Below are positions 1-11,200 of a stretch of 64,000 bases of DNA, piece by piece. The notes beneath the pieces are model-generated. The model saw only the letters and a list, made by a program, of their open reading frames with translations, did no database searches and was not told the origin of the DNA. Numbering within the stretch: position 1 is the stretch's first letter; each line of letters opens with the position of its first letter. The position numbers and the translations under genes are program-made. This DNA is from Ottowia thiooxydans DSM 14619 (GTDB taxonomy: Bacteria > Pseudomonadota > Gammaproteobacteria > Burkholderiales > Burkholderiaceae_C). The DNA lies in the NCBI RefSeq assembly GCF_000422885.1, contig NZ_AUGX01000010.1, positions 310,001-374,000 on the forward strand, given 5' to 3'.

Positions 1-93
1 GTCACCCCCACTGGCTATGAGGTACTCACGCTTTCAGCCGGTAGCCCGGCGACACCTGAGTTCGTTGCGGCACCTGCAACCGTCGCAGCCTGA
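1..93 (+). CDS. map: Methionine aminopeptidase C-terminus (partial, 5' end outside window)
   Basis: Reading frame 1 is open from the first base to a TGA at 91-93 and encodes the tail VTPTGYEVLTLSAG followed by an Ala/Pro-rich end. The TP.G.EVLTLS pattern is the usual end of type I methionine aminopeptidases, and map sits directly upstream of glnD in many Burkholderiales, so position and sequence agree. Only 30 residues are visible and no catalytic residue lies in the window. The enzyme removes the initiator methionine from nascent proteins in the cytoplasm. The glnD start lies 14 bases further on, so the two may be cotranscribed. Confidence 0.7.
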   Translation, partial: VTPTGYEVLTLSAGSPATPEFVAAPATVAA

Positions 94-107
94 ACCGCTA
101 GCCCCAC

Positions 108-2753
108 ATGAGCAGTACCCCCTCTACCCCGCCGATCCAAGCGCAGCGCGAAAGCTACCGCCAGAAAAAAGCCGCTTTGCTGGCCGACATGCGCGCTGCC
201 GGCTCAAACACCAGGGGTGTACGCGCGGCACTGTCTGGCGTGTCCAAATGGGCAGACGAGGTGTTGAGGGGGTTATGGCAGGCAGCCGGCTTTGACAAGC
301 GTTTCACACTCGCGGCCGTGGGCGGTTATGGCAGAGGCGAGCTGTTCCCCTACTCAGATATAGATGTTCTGCTGTTGCTTCCGCCGGAGGCGGCCCTAGC
401 CACTGATGAGCTGCTTCGCCAGCGCATAGAACAGTTCATAGGAAGCTGCTGGGATGCCGGCCTGGAAATCGGCTCCAGCGTTCGCACCATCGAAGAATGC
501 CTTTCCTTGGCCGAGCACGATGTCACTGTGCAAACCGCATTGCTGGAGGGGCGCCTGATCGTTGGTAATCGTGAGCTTTTCAAGGAATTTCAGGAGCGCT
601 TTTCCGCGCAGCTCGATCCCCTAGCCTTCTACACCGCCAAGCGGCTGGAGATGCGCCAGCGCCATGCCAAGTACGAAGACACGCCCTACGCGCTGGAACC
701 CAATTGCAAAGAGTCGCCCGGTGGCCTGCGAGATCTGCAAATCATTCTCTGGGCAGCGCGCGCTGCCGGCATTGGCGGCAAATGGGAAGACCTGGCCCGC
801 GCTGGCCTGGCCACACCCCATGAATTGCGCCAACTGCGGCACAACGAAGCGGTGCTATCCCTCATCCGCGCACGCCTGCACCTGATCGCCGGGCGCCGTG
901 AAGACCGGCTGGTTTTCGATTTGCAAACCTCCGTGGCTGAATCCTTCGGGTTTGCCAACAGTTTTTCAGAAGACGGACGCATCGTCACGCGCGCCAGTGA
1001 AGTGCTGATGCGGCGCTACTACTGGGCAGCCAAAGCTGTAACCCAGCTCAATCAAATCCTGCTGCAAGGGATTGAAGAATATTTGCGCAGAGCCCAGGGC
1101 GAGCCATTGCCTGAACTGCTGCCCATCAATGAGCGCTTCTTCGACAAGGCCGGCATGATAGAAGTGGCCAGCGACGATCTCTACGAGAACGATCCGCACG
1201 CCATTTTGGAAACCTTCCTCCTTTACGCCCAGACCCCCGGCGCCAAGGGCTTATCTATGCGAACGCTGCGCGCGCTCTACAACGCACGCACGCTGATGAA
1301 CCATGCATTCCGCACGGACCCCGTCAACCGCGCCACGTTTCTTTCCATCATGAAACAACCGCAAGGCATTACGCATGCCATGCGCTTGATGAACCAGACC
1401 TCCGTGCTGGGCCGCTACCTCTGGATATTCCGGCGCATCGTAGGGCAGATGCAGCACGACCTGTTCCATGTCTATACGGTAGATCAGCACATCTTGATGG
1501 TCTTGCGCAATGTGCGGCGGTTTTTCATGGCAGAGCATGCCCATGAATACCCGTTCTGCTCACAATTGGCTGCGGGCTGGGACAAGCCCTGGGTGCTCTT
1601 CCTGGCCGCCCTGTTCCATGACATAGCCAAAGGCCGTGGGGGAGATCACTCTGAGCTGGGTGCCCAGGAAGTGCTTCGTTTTTGCCAACAACACGGCATT
1701 GAATCCCAAGACACCAAACTGATTGAATTCCTGGTGCGCGAGCACCTTGCCATGAGCCAGATCGCGCAGAAAGCTGATTTGAGCGACCCGGACGTCATCG
1801 CCAGCTTTGCAGCCCGCGTGGGCAACGAGCGCTACCTGACTGCACTCTACCTGCTCACCGTGGCAGATATTCGTGGCACCAGCCCCAAGGTATGGAACGC
1901 CTGGAAGAGCAAGCTGCTGGAAGACTTGTACAAGCTCACCGTTCGCGCACTCGGTGGCCGCGCACCTGATGCAGATGCCGTCATCGAATCCCGCAAGCGC
2001 GAGGCACTGGTTCAGCTGGCCCTGGCTTCCGAGCCGCATGAAGCGCACAAAGCGCTCTGGGACACGCTGGATGTCAGCTATTTCATGCGCCATGATGCGG
2101 GCGAAATTGCCTGGCACGCCAAGCAGCTTTCCCGCCACGTGCCACGCGGCGCAGAACCCCCCCAGCCCGGCAAAACCATAGTGCGCGCCCGCGTTTCACC
2201 TATTGGTGAAGGCTTGCAAGTATTGGTTTATGCCAATGATCGACCAGACCTGTTTGCACGCATCTGTGGTTACTTTGAGCGGGCAGGCTTTTCCATTCTG
2301 GATGCCAAGATCCACACCACGCGAGATGGCCACGCGCTAGACACCTTTCAGGTCGTCAGCGCGATGATCCCCAACCACTACCGTGAGTTCGTCAACCTGG
2401 TGGAAGCCGAACTGCCCCTGGCCATCAAGAGCGAGGCCGCCCTGCCCGCCCCGCGCCTGGGAAGAGTGTCCCGCCGGGTGAAGAGTTTTCCCATTACCCC
2501 GCGCATTGATCTGCGGCCAGATGAAAAAGCCCAGCGCTGGCTGCTCAGCGTGTCTGCCAGCGACCGCGCCGGCCTGCTCTATGGTGTGGCGCACGTGCTG
2601 GGCGCCCATGAGATCAGCGTAGAGCTGGCCAAAATTACGACCCTGGGCGAACGTGTGGAAGACACCTTCTTGCTGCAGGGCACCCAATTGCAGCACAACA
2701 AAACGCAGTTGGAAATCGAGCAAGAGTTGCTTGACGTGCTGGCGGCCAATTAA
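108..2753 (+). CDS. glnD: Bifunctional PII uridylyltransferase / uridylyl-removing enzyme GlnD
   Basis: GlnD senses glutamine and adds or removes UMP on PII proteins (GlnB/GlnK), setting nitrogen assimilation in the cytoplasm. At 881 residues it matches family length. The nucleotidyltransferase motif [19 protein letters not shown], with its G..R....SD.D pattern, lies near residues 72-90. The GlnD linker follows, then an HD-domain motif [16 protein letters not shown] near residue 500, which carries the UMP-removing activity. Two ACT domains come last, near 705-780 ([21 protein letters not shown]) and 810-880 ([16 protein letters not shown]), and bind glutamine. All four expected domains are present and uninterrupted. 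The ATG at 108 lies just after the map stop; no strong ribosome-binding site is visible, consistent with coupled translation. Confidence 0.97.
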   Translation: MSSTPSTPPIQAQRESYRQKKAALLADMRAAGSNTRGVRAALSGVSKWADEVLRGLWQAAGFDKRFTLAAVGGYGRGELFPYSDIDVLLLLPPEAALATDELLRQRIEQFIGSCWDAGLEIGSSVRTIEECLSLAEHDVTVQTALLEGRLIVGNRELFKEFQERFSAQLDPLAFYTAKRLEMRQRHAKYEDTPYALEPNCKESPGGLRDLQIILWAARAAGIGGKWEDLARAGLATPHELRQLRHNEAVLSLIRARLHLIAGRREDRLVFDLQTSVAESFGFANSFSEDGRIVTRASEVLMRRYYWAAKAVTQLNQILLQGIEEYLRRAQGEPLPELLPINERFFDKAGMIEVASDDLYENDPHAILETFLLYAQTPGAKGLSMRTLRALYNARTLMNHAFRTDPVNRATFLSIMKQPQGITHAMRLMNQTSVLGRYLWIFRRIVGQMQHDLFHVYTVDQHILMVLRNVRRFFMAEHAHEYPFCSQLAAGWDKPWVLFLAALFHDIAKGRGGDHSELGAQEVLRFCQQHGIESQDTKLIEFLVREHLAMSQIAQKADLSDPDVIASFAARVGNERYLTALYLLTVADIRGTSPKVWNAWKSKLLEDLYKLTVRALGGRAPDADAVIESRKREALVQLALASEPHEAHKALWDTLDVSYFMRHDAGEIAWHAKQLSRHVPRGAEPPQPGKTIVRARVSPIGEGLQVLVYANDRPDLFARICGYFERAGFSILDAKIHTTRDGHALDTFQVVSAMIPNHYREFVNLVEAELPLAIKSEAALPAPRLGRVSRRVKSFPITPRIDLRPDEKAQRWLLSVSASDRAGLLYGVAHVLGAHEISVELAKITTLGERVEDTFLLQGTQLQHNKTQLEIEQELLDVLAAN

Positions 2754-2767
2754 AGTCATAAAGTCCA

Positions 2768-2980
2768 TTGAACCGCGGAGACGGTCGATGCCTTGCTCCG
2801 CAGCGCTGGAAGGCGCGACAAATCGGCGCGATGGCGGTCATCGTCGATGCGAAGGACCAGCACGCTGAGCGTTTTTATAGGCATTTCAACTTCCTGCCTT
2901 TCAAGACAACACCGCTGCGCATGTATCTGCCCATGGGTCAGATCGCGCAGTTGTTTTCTGCACCCAACACACACGTTTAA
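2768..2980 (+). pseudogene. C-terminal remnant of a GNAT acetyltransferase (TacT/AtaT-like toxin)
   Basis: From about 2820 the frame reads IGAMAVIVDAKDQHAERFYRHF and then FLPFKTTPLRMYLPM. This is the end of the GNAT toxins that acetylate aminoacyl-tRNA and are normally paired with a DUF1778 antitoxin. The acetyl-CoA-binding core that should precede it is absent: upstream sequence runs straight into the glnD stop after 14 bases. No DUF1778 antitoxin is visible. The only start in frame is a TTG at 2768 with no ribosome-binding site. I read it as a truncated relic of a toxin-antitoxin module and a sign of earlier insertion or deletion at this boundary. Confidence 0.6.
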
Positions 2981-3234
2981 TAAGCGGCCGGGCGCTACGC
3001 TGCCCACGCTGGGACGGCCGGATCGATGCCAGCTTGCGCAAGGGCGCAAGACCCGTGGCCGCGGCGGTAGCCACACAAACTGAGCTTTAGCGCAGTGGCT
3101 GCTGCTACTTTCACAAAGACCGTTATGTTAAAGCGCGAAGCGATTTACCCCGCAGACCCTGCCAGGGTGGGGCGGGCTCGATGCCCGGATCGGCCTGTCT
3201 TTGATGCGCTGCGCGCAGCGCCTAGCTTTGAATC

Positions 3235-3597
3235 CTATGCAAGCGCAACCCACTCTGAAACATCCTGAATAACTTGCTGCATCCACAACCAAAAATCAGG
3301 AAACTCCTGGACAACATCAAATCCAGAATCTGTCCAACCTTGTATTTGCAGCACCCCATTTGCGATTCTATTTTCATCGAAAGACACACACGCCAAGTCG
3401 TCATTGTCTTGTCGCCTAGCAAACACAAACAGTCGCTTCGTGGTTACATCGGGCCATCGCTCTGTGGCCCAAAAGCATTGCTCAGCCGGCATGTAATGCC
3501 ATGGTTGCAATTGCGTAAACGGTTCAAAGCCGACCAAGTCACGGTCAATTAGCCACTGGTAACCCACCGGCATAGTCAAGTCATTTTCCATTCTCAT
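3235..3597 (-). CDS. Probable immunity protein (SMI1/KNR4-like) of an orphan CDI module
   Basis: A 120-residue acidic, Trp-rich protein with no signal peptide. The segments FVFARRQDNDDLACVSFDEN and VLQIQGWTDSGFDVVQEFPDFWLWMQQVI resemble the SMI1/KNR4 superfamily, whose members often act as immunity proteins for polymorphic toxins; this is recognition by pattern, not by search. It starts 5 bases after the stop of a toxin-tail-like frame (3603-3893), the spacing usual for toxin/immunity pairs, and is the most distal of three such pairs downstream of the giant exoprotein gene. The predicted role is to bind and neutralise a toxin delivered by neighbouring cells. Confidence 0.5.
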   Translation of the reverse strand: MRMENDLTMPVGYQWLIDRDLVGFEPFTQLQPWHYMPAEQCFWATERWPDVTTKRLFVFARRQDNDDLACVSFDENRIANGVLQIQGWTDSGFDVVQEFPDFWLWMQQVIQDVSEWVALA

Positions 3598-3602
3598 AAC
3601 TC

Positions 3603-3893
3603 CTACTTTTTTGGTGCAGGCAATTTTGGTGGAGTTGGCGTTCCATCGGCAGGAAGTGGCGGTCTTTGATTTTCCGCTCGATACGCAGCAGCTTTACCAC
3701 ACGTCGTAGCGCTTTCAAATCTACCTGCCATACTCGTCGGTCGAAGATCCGTAGGCAGATGCAAAGTTACAGGGATCGATGTGATACCTTGTTCAAGCGC
3801 AACGGCATCCCGCGTATGGTCAACCGCCTTGGTGTACAGCGAAGCGCCGGCCTTCACTCCTTCAGATACAACAGGTTTTAGTGAAAAACCTAA
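3603..3893 (-). pseudogene. Orphan C-terminal toxin-tail fragment of an FhaB/CdiA-like exoprotein
   Basis: An open frame from just after a TGA (3894-3896) to 3603. It encodes about 96 residues, including GASLYTKAVDHTRDAVALEQ, then LPTDLRPTSMAGRFESATTCG, and ends in a Pro/Lys-rich tail. The only plausible start is a GTG at 3857 without a clear ribosome-binding site, and the sequence reads like an interior-to-end piece of a larger protein. It lies directly upstream of the presumed immunity gene at 3235-3597. I infer the displaced C-terminus of an older exoprotein toxin, kept because its immunity gene is still useful or because it can recombine into the active gene. No toxin family is recognised. 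Confidence 0.45.
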
Positions 3894-3945
3894 TCACTAA
3901 TATCACCAAATATTTCAACCCTGCACCAATCAGGAAAATATCCTT

Positions 3946-4170
3946 CTAAGATAAAAAATCATCAATATAAACCAAACCCAGCAACTCAAGCGATCTCATA
4001 CATTCATCTGCATTATCGCCTCCAAAGAACGGACCCAGAGATATTAAATCATTAGATTCATCGAGATATTTTTCAAAATCAAACTCCTTCATAATTGAAT
4101 TCAAATTTATTGACTTTTTCTCCACGGCATCCTTTCTAAGGACAATTCCGAAATCTTTCGATACATTCAT
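3946..4170 (-). CDS. Small acidic protein, probable immunity gene of the second orphan module
   Basis: A 74-residue, acidic, cytoplasmic-type protein (MNVSKDFGIVLRKDAVEKK at the start, DDFLS at the end) in DNA much more AT-rich than the flanking housekeeping genes. It begins 56 bases after the stop of the toxin-like frame at 4227-4799. Position, size and acidity fit an immunity protein for that module, as does the LELLGLVYIDDF ending. I do not recognise the family with certainty, and it may be shortened compared with functional relatives. Confidence 0.45.
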   Translation of the reverse strand: MNVSKDFGIVLRKDAVEKKSINLNSIMKEFDFEKYLDESNDLISLGPFFGGDNADECMRSLELLGLVYIDDFLS

Positions 4171-4226
4171 TGAAAACCTCTTTTACCGTGCCTGAGGCAG
4201 CGTTGTACCATCCGGGACATGAATTT

Positions 4227-4799
4227 TTACGTTATAGATTGCGTGCTTGAAGATGGTTGAAGGATTACATAATTACTTATCGAATTTCCCTTTCTTAGCA
4301 TCGTATCCGGCACTGCGAAATAGATGCGAACGGTGCCAATCGCTCCAGGTGGATAAGATGCTCCGGCTTCCGTAACATAAAGTTGAGGCGTTCCGTTTCG
4401 CGGTATCGCTACTGGAATGGCGGTTTCTTGATTTTGTACCCACAGAGAAGCCTCCCCTGGGGAGACCCAACGCGACACGGTTGTATAACCTTCTGGCAAT
4501 GGGCCGTCCGCAGCTCCAATGCCCCGTGGATAGACTACGTAGGTGTTCGGTGGCGGGATTAGGTCAATTTTGTTCGCGGCCATCCGCCCTACAGTCGCCG
4601 CGGCCGTCCCGCCCGCAACCGTTCCAGACCCCAAGGCCTCGCCGGCAAGTATGTCGGCGACTGCCATACCTGCCCTGTTGGCACACAACACTATGTTGGC
4701 CACGCAGGTTTCCACCGCTACACCTGCCGCCGCTGCGGCTCGTCCTACTCCTGCGGCAATCGCTGGGGCGCTAGCTGCCCCGCCCACCAACGTGCCCAC
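4227..4799 (-). pseudogene. Orphan CdiA-CT-like toxin module with pretoxin hydrophobic segment
   Basis: The frame encodes 190 residues starting at a GTG. The first 75 are Ala/Gly-rich and hydrophobic with two cysteines, like the pretoxin segment that precedes CDI toxin domains. The remainder, YVVYPRGIGAADG, then VSRWVSPGEASLWVQ, YVTEAG and VRIYFAVPDTML, has the layout of small secreted polymorphic-toxin domains. It is reminiscent of the TreTu/ADP-ribosyltransferase-like group, but I cannot assign it firmly. The same frame continues upstream as about 35 residues (NKFDADLVGFFDENWGR, then VCQTNPAKCDQVAINSAL) before a TGA at 4800-4802, so the GTG start follows an in-frame stop. This looks like an exoprotein tail cut off from its secretion domain. 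Immunity candidate downstream: 3946-4170. Confidence 0.5.
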
Positions 4800-4902
4800 T
4801 CACAATGCCGAATTGATGGCAACCTGATCGCACTTTGCTGGATTGGTCTGACACACTCTGCCCCAGTTTTCGTCAAAAAACCCGACTAAATCAGCGTCGA
4901 AT

Positions 4903-5277
4903 TTATTCAAAATCTGGAAACTCCAACAACAAAACATCAACCTCACTTTCTGATGGCCAATGACCATTTTTTTCATTAAAGTGACTCACGAATTCTAGCG
5001 GCGGGCTAATTCGCAGCTTTCGGACATAATAAGCCATTGTGTCTTGCCAAGCCCATTTCCCATCTGTCTTTATTGAGAGAGTTCCTGCTATTTCGGATGG
5101 GCAGATTTTTGATTTTTCCAATCCGGGTGATGCAACCCATATCGGGCAATTTTCCAGATATGCAGAAATTTTTTGCGCCTCAACTGGAGAAAGAATATTC
5201 CGAGGCTCATTCAGTATGGATGGAAATTTACCATGGCAGTGCTCTCTCCATAACCCAAAAAAATGTGATTTATTCAT
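4903..5277 (-). CDS. Presumed immunity protein for the FhaB/CdiA C-terminal toxin
   Basis: About 124 residues from the ATG at 5277 (MNKSHFFGLWREHCHGKFP) to an acidic end, LLLEFPDFE. That ATG lies 5 bases beyond the exoprotein stop (5283-5285) and has a GGAAAG purine run about 15 bases upstream. A longer version starting at 5316 would overlap the exoprotein by 34 bases. Direct adjacency to the exoprotein end is the standard position of cdiI. The coding DNA is AT-rich compared with flanking genes, typical of the swapped toxin/immunity cassette. No enzymatic motif is visible. The inferred role is to neutralise the cognate toxin in the producer's cytoplasm. I do not recognise the family. Confidence 0.6.
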   Translation of the reverse strand: MNKSHFFGLWREHCHGKFPSILNEPRNILSPVEAQKISAYLENCPIWVASPGLEKSKICPSEIAGTLSIKTDGKWAWQDTMAYYVRKLRISPPLEFVSHFNEKNGHWPSESEVDVLLLEFPDFE

Positions 5278-5282
5278 TTTTA

Positions 5283-8200
5283 CTAATTTGTCTTTCCAGG
5301 ATAAAAAATCTTCCATACCCCTGAATTAGTATATTGATTTGGTCCAATCACGGCTTTTCCGTTTGGAAAAACAAATAGTGTATCAGTCGGCGCCATGACC
5401 GGGACGCCCATCTTATTTGCCAGATTTTGAGCAAATCCAGTATCACAAGCACCAGTTTGACAAGAAGCTAGCCGGATAGCGTCACCGTTATAGTCAGGCT
5501 GTTTCTTAATATAAGCTGATAGTGATCGCTGATCAATTAACTGCCAACCATCGTCGACGCGAACGGCGACAGTATCCGGGGCTCCGTGTATGACCACATC
5601 ATAGTAACCATCTTGAGGCTTCAACCACTTTGCTGCCTTCACGGTAGCATCATCATTACCAAGTTTTGTGCCAAGAAAAACTGCTTCACCGTTGCCCGCC
5701 CCAGTATTTGTGGTCTGACCTTCTGTTGCGGTACGTTCAGGAGCACCTGCGGCCGTGTTGGCCTTGACTTCTTCAGCTGTCTTGACTCTCGTTGCCCCCC
5801 CCGCAGGCTTACGCTGGCCCAATGCAGCCGCTCCACCTGTGAAAAGAATGTCCAGCCCGTCCTGCGTTGATCCTGCATTCAGGCCTGAATAGACATTTCT
5901 CTCTCCCGCTGTCAGACCACCTTTGTTTTGCTCAATCTCGCCCAGGTCGGTCTTGATGATGCTACCCGCCTGCCTCATTTGAACTTCATTCTGGGCTTTG
6001 ATGCCCTTGAGTTCGGCCGCCACTTTGGGATCCGTGGCGTTCGCTATCTGTTTGTCCAGTTCTATGCCATAGAGGTGCAATTCATAGAGATCTCTACTTG
6101 CCTGCGCGACGTTGGCCCGGCATGTCGCTGCATCACCCCCAATGCAGTTCGACACCATCTCTTCCTGGCGTTGCTGGCTTCTTTGATCAAGCGCATCTCT
6201 TGTCTTGCACCCTGCATCGTCCCCTCCCCGGCATGCAGCGTCCGCCCGGTAACGTTGAATTTGCTCCGTATGCCGCAGGTAGTTGTTCTGTGTAGCTGTA
6301 GTCGTCACATTGGCCCCAGCCGCACCTCCCGTGATAGCCCCCACCACTGTGGAGCCCAGCAGCATGTAGTCGCTTCTCTGGCGGTCAATTTCCTTCTTAG
6401 TTTCAGGACTGGCGCCTTCTGGATACGGGAACTTCGCCTCCGCTTGCTGCTGCAGGTAGGGAGTCAGCGTTTGGTTTGCCGCCGCGCTCACCATTCCAGG
6501 TACGTTGCCCAGCATGGCACCAGCTGCCCCGTGCAGAACAACTTTGCCTACACCTCCCTCGCTCCAGGCATCCATCTCCTGCCGCGCCGACTGCATGCCT
6601 GCCGTGTCACCCATAGCTTTAGCCCGCTCATAGTCCACTGCGGCTTGACTGAAGCGGCTCTCAGCGATGTCTCCTACGATGTTGTACAGCGCAGGGCCAG
6701 CCACTCGGATAGCCATAGCGGTATCAGCCTGGCTCTGCAACGTGCGCCCCAGATCGGGCAGTGGATCCAGAGCCTTCTTGTTCCGCTCAGCTTCCACATC
6801 CCGGTTCAGGCTGGCGATCTGCTGGTCGTTTTCTTTCTGGGTGCCCTGCGTGAGATTGATGTTGCCTGCTGCGATGGCACTGCGCGTGCTGCTGTGATCA
6901 TTACTGCTATCAAACTGCGGAATGTCTGGCAGCGCATTCAAGCCATTGCCCAGGTTACCGCTGGCATTGGCATTGCTGCTATAGCTGGCTGTCAGCCCAA
7001 AGGTGCTGCTGTTGAACTGACTGTGGTTAGCTATGTCTTCTGTTACGAGCCGGCCAGTGGTTAGGCTGTTCTTGTCTGCCCCGGCCAAGCTATCGATCAG
7101 CCCACCCTTCAGGTGCGTAGTGCCCGCTACTTCTACATCGAAACCACCTTTACCCGCTGCGATGCCACTTTGCTCGGTAACGCCAGCATAGTTACCGCTG
7201 GCGTTGCCACTGCTCAGACCAATGCCTCCGCGAGTTCCTTCATAGCTACCCGAGCCTGAACCGCCGTAGCCAAAACTGACACTGTTGGAGCTTTGCTGAG
7301 CACTGGCCACAGCCGTGTCCTGCAGGCTTTCAATGGTGAGGTTACCCCCTACTTTGCCGGTGACCGTTTCGCCTTCAATGCGTGCACCTCTCAAGCTGGT
7401 GTCGCCTGTGCTGGTGAAGCTCACGCCTTGCTGAGCCCGAATGTGGGTGTTAGCTTGTTGGGTGCTTTGACCTTCAGCTTGGCCCTTACTGCTGCTGGCA
7501 CTGGCATCAAAGCTCCAGCCGCCGTTGTAGGTCACGCCGGCTGTCCAGCCACTGCTTTGATTGCTACTGCTGTTGCTCGCTTGGGTTTGCTGCGCGCCCA
7601 GATCGATGGTGTGGGCACTCAGGCTCACTTCCTTGCCTTGCACCGTGGCCGCGCGCGAGACGATGCTGCCGCTTTCGCTATCTGCTTGCAGCGTAACCTT
7701 GCCCCCACCGGTGATGGTGGAGTTTTGCACGGTCTCACTGTGCGCTGCGAAGCTGCTTTCGCTTCGGCTTGATTCCACGCCCAGGCGGATGCCGCCCGTA
7801 AAACCCTGCTGATCGCCTGATCCAGACACACCATCTGCTCCGGGTTTGAACTTTTGGCTCATGTCGTACAGGCCTCGCCCAGCAGCCACGGCCCGCAGCG
7901 TGCCCGCCCTGTCACTGTCGGTTTGGACAGCAGCATCTGCGTTTTGCATGACACTGGCCCCTTGGCTGATGATGCCGCCTGCGCCCATGCCCAGGGTGAT
8001 GGCACTCTGGCTGGACTTGAACTGTTGCGCCTGGCTTGTACTGTCTACATCCGCCAGTATTTGGATGTCTTTGGCTTTGATGGTGACATCGCCAGCAGCC
8101 AGTACATCGCTGCTTTTCTGGGTATAAGTTCCCCCAGCATTGATGCTGACGTTGCCAGCGAGCGAGCCGACGATGGCGCGCTCTGTGACGGTAGCCGTGC

Positions 8201-11200
8201 TTTGCGCTTGGCCTTCCATCCTTTGGTTGCCCACCGCAAGATTTCCACCGGAGCCGAAGAATCCGCTGCGTTGATCTTTATAAGCACTGTTTGCGGTGTG
8301 GAGGTTCTGCTCGCCCGTAATGGTGATGTCACGCTTGGCGACGATGGCCAGGTCTTCCGTGCTGCTGACGCTGGATGCACTGACCTTCACATCTCGGCCA
8401 GCATCGATGAGTACGGTGTTACCTCCTACCGCACTGCCAGTGACCTGCTTGCTGGCGGTAGTGCTGTTCGATTCCCCCTTGACCGATGAGAGTGCCCAGC
8501 CGCCTTTGGATGCACCTTCAACCGCATGGCTGTGCTCCGTGCGCACTGCTTCGATAGAGATGTCTTTATCTGCAATGAGGCTGGCTTGCCCCTTGGTGGC
8601 ATCCACCGTGCTGCCTGCCACCCGGATGTCGTCTTTGGCAATGATTGCAACGTTGTTGCCAGCCCGGATCTCGCTTGCGGTGACGGTTTGGGCTTTCGTA
8701 TCTGTGTGCAGGAAGCGTTTGTTTCCTACGCTTTGCACGTCTATGCGCTGGTCAGTCACCGCAGCCAGAATATCCACGCTCTGGCCTTCCAGCCGCACAT
8801 TGCCATCGCTGCTGGCAATCTGGCTTCCGGTAACGGTGAGTTTGTCTACGGCTTTGATTTCAACCGCTTTGCCGCCTTCGAAGCTGCTGCCCAGGGCTGT
8901 GGTTTCACTTTGCTTCCAGTAGGTTTCTCGGCCCTTGTAGCCTACGGTGCCGGGTTGAACATCAACGGCCCGGGTTTCAAGCACGGCGCCAATATCGATG
9001 TTGCGGCCGGCGCTGGCCACCAAGATGTCTCCTGCCCTCACTCTTGCACCCTGGGCAATAAGATCTTGCCCGGCCTCAAGGCTGATTTTGTCTCCGGCCA
9101 GTGTGGCTACGCGGGTGCCGAGGGTGGCCGTGGCGGTGGCCGAGCCTTGGGTGTAGGTAAGGTTCTGCGTGACAGTACGCAACTCAATGTTGCGGCCCGC
9201 CTGCAAGGCGATCACGGAAGGTTTGCTCTCCTGGCCCAGGCCGGTGATGCGGCCACCCAAGTTCAGGATGTCTTGCTCGGCCTTGATCCCAATCTGGTTG
9301 CCAGCCACGGTACCGCTGTTGGTAACGTTCCGGCCTTCGATGCTCACAGTGCCGGCCGTGCCGGTGCTGCCGCCATGGGCATAGAGTGTGCCGCTATTGA
9401 CTACGTTCTGCCCCGGGGCGCGAATGATGACATCGCTGCCAGCCACCAGACTGCCTTGGGGCGTTAAGTCTCCGGATTGGGGCCGTCGCAGATATACCTT
9501 GGGCACCAATACTTCTGTGGTGCTTCCATCTGCCAAGGTGACGGTGTCTTTGACCAGCAACACCACATCGCTGGTGAGCTGCTGCATCTGCGCTTCGCTC
9601 AGCTCTGCACCCGGGGTGAGCTGGTACTGTTCGGCTACGCTCACGCCCGCATCCATGAGGGCTTTGAACTGGCTTTGGCTGTCACCATAACCGCCGATGA
9701 AGCGCCTGCCGGTGAGGCCCATGATCTGATCATCTATCAGCTGCGCTTCAGCAAAACCATCGCCGTAGCGCTTGAGCAGGCGGCTGCCATCCAGGTTCAA
9801 CCGGTCGAAGTAGTAGTCAGAGCTGACGAAATTCTGCCGATCCGTGAAGGCTGGATCGGTTTCCACGAGGTAAGGGGCGTTGGGCTCCCCTTTCACGTTG
9901 AACATCGCGCTGCCAGGCACTTGCAGCTGGCCGTCGTACACAGCGGTGGTGTAGCCGTCACCGCGGATGGGCAGGGGCGGCACACTGGGGTTGAGCGCGC
10001 CGGATGGCGGCACTGCGATAGGAGGCAGTGGGCGAGCAGCAGCGCTTTGGCTGAACTGCATCTTCACCGCATCAATGGCTTTAGACTGGCCGGCGCGCAC
10101 GCCGTCAGCTATAACGCTGCCTCGCAGGGGCTGGTCTGCCGCTGGCCCTGTCTGCACGCCAGCGAGCGACACATTAGGGCCTTGCGGCCCAGCGCCCGCA
10201 TTAACGGAAACCGTGCTCCCTGTTCCACCACCGCTGACCGCTCCGGAGGTGCCTGGCGCGGACACACCAGCAACGGAAGGGGCATTCACCCCTTGGCCGG
10301 CCTGTGAGTTGTCTGACACCCCGCTGCCTGTGCTGGCGTTACCGGAAGGGCCGCTGCCGGCCGCCGTACCTGAAGAGCTGACTGGCAGTGGCTTCGGACG
10401 TGTACCGCCCACCACGCCAGATACAGCGTAGCCTTCCGTAACAGCGCCCGCACCAGCACTCTGGTTCTCAGGGGCACCGTTGTTAGCAGGCGGAGTGACA
10501 GGCCGCACATCCAGATTGAATTCGCTTGAAGTGGCGATGCTGGGCAGCGGCAGGGCTGCATCATTACGACGGCAAACGCTGGTACCGAAGGCACCGCAGT
10601 GTTCCTGGCGGCTTAAATAGACATTGCCAAGATCGACGGTGGTGCTCTGCCCTGTGCTGGCCTGGTTGATAAGGGCACCATCGCTGACAAACTGCCCGCC
10701 TGCAATGATCCAGCTGTCTTTGTTGACACCGCCGCCATTGAAGTTGACCGCACCACCTGCCACGATTTGGCCGGGCTTGCTGGCAATGACGACGTCCTTG
10801 GTGACCTCCTGGCTGGTGACGGTGGTCACGAAATAATCTTCAAACCTGCGCGAAACCAGATCAGCGTTGAAGGCATCGAGCTCGGTTTGTAGTTGAGCCA
10901 ACTGGGCCGTGCGGCGCCTGTTCACCTCAGCGTCGTAGATGTCTTTGGTGGTCCAGTACGCTGCGCACACGCCCATTCCGCTGCGCTCTCCGTCTGAACC
11001 CAGGCAGGTTCCGTTCGCGCCCGGGCCGGTAAGCGGCATGGTGGGCGCAGTGAGGTCGCTGAAATCTGGCGCGGCTACATTAAAGGTGGCCCAAACAGCA
11101 TGGTTGTCTGCGTAGTACGGCGTTCTGGTGTCATCGCAGTCCAAGCAGGGAACTACATAGGTGGGCTTGTACGGCTCAGCACCGTAACGATCGAATGGAT

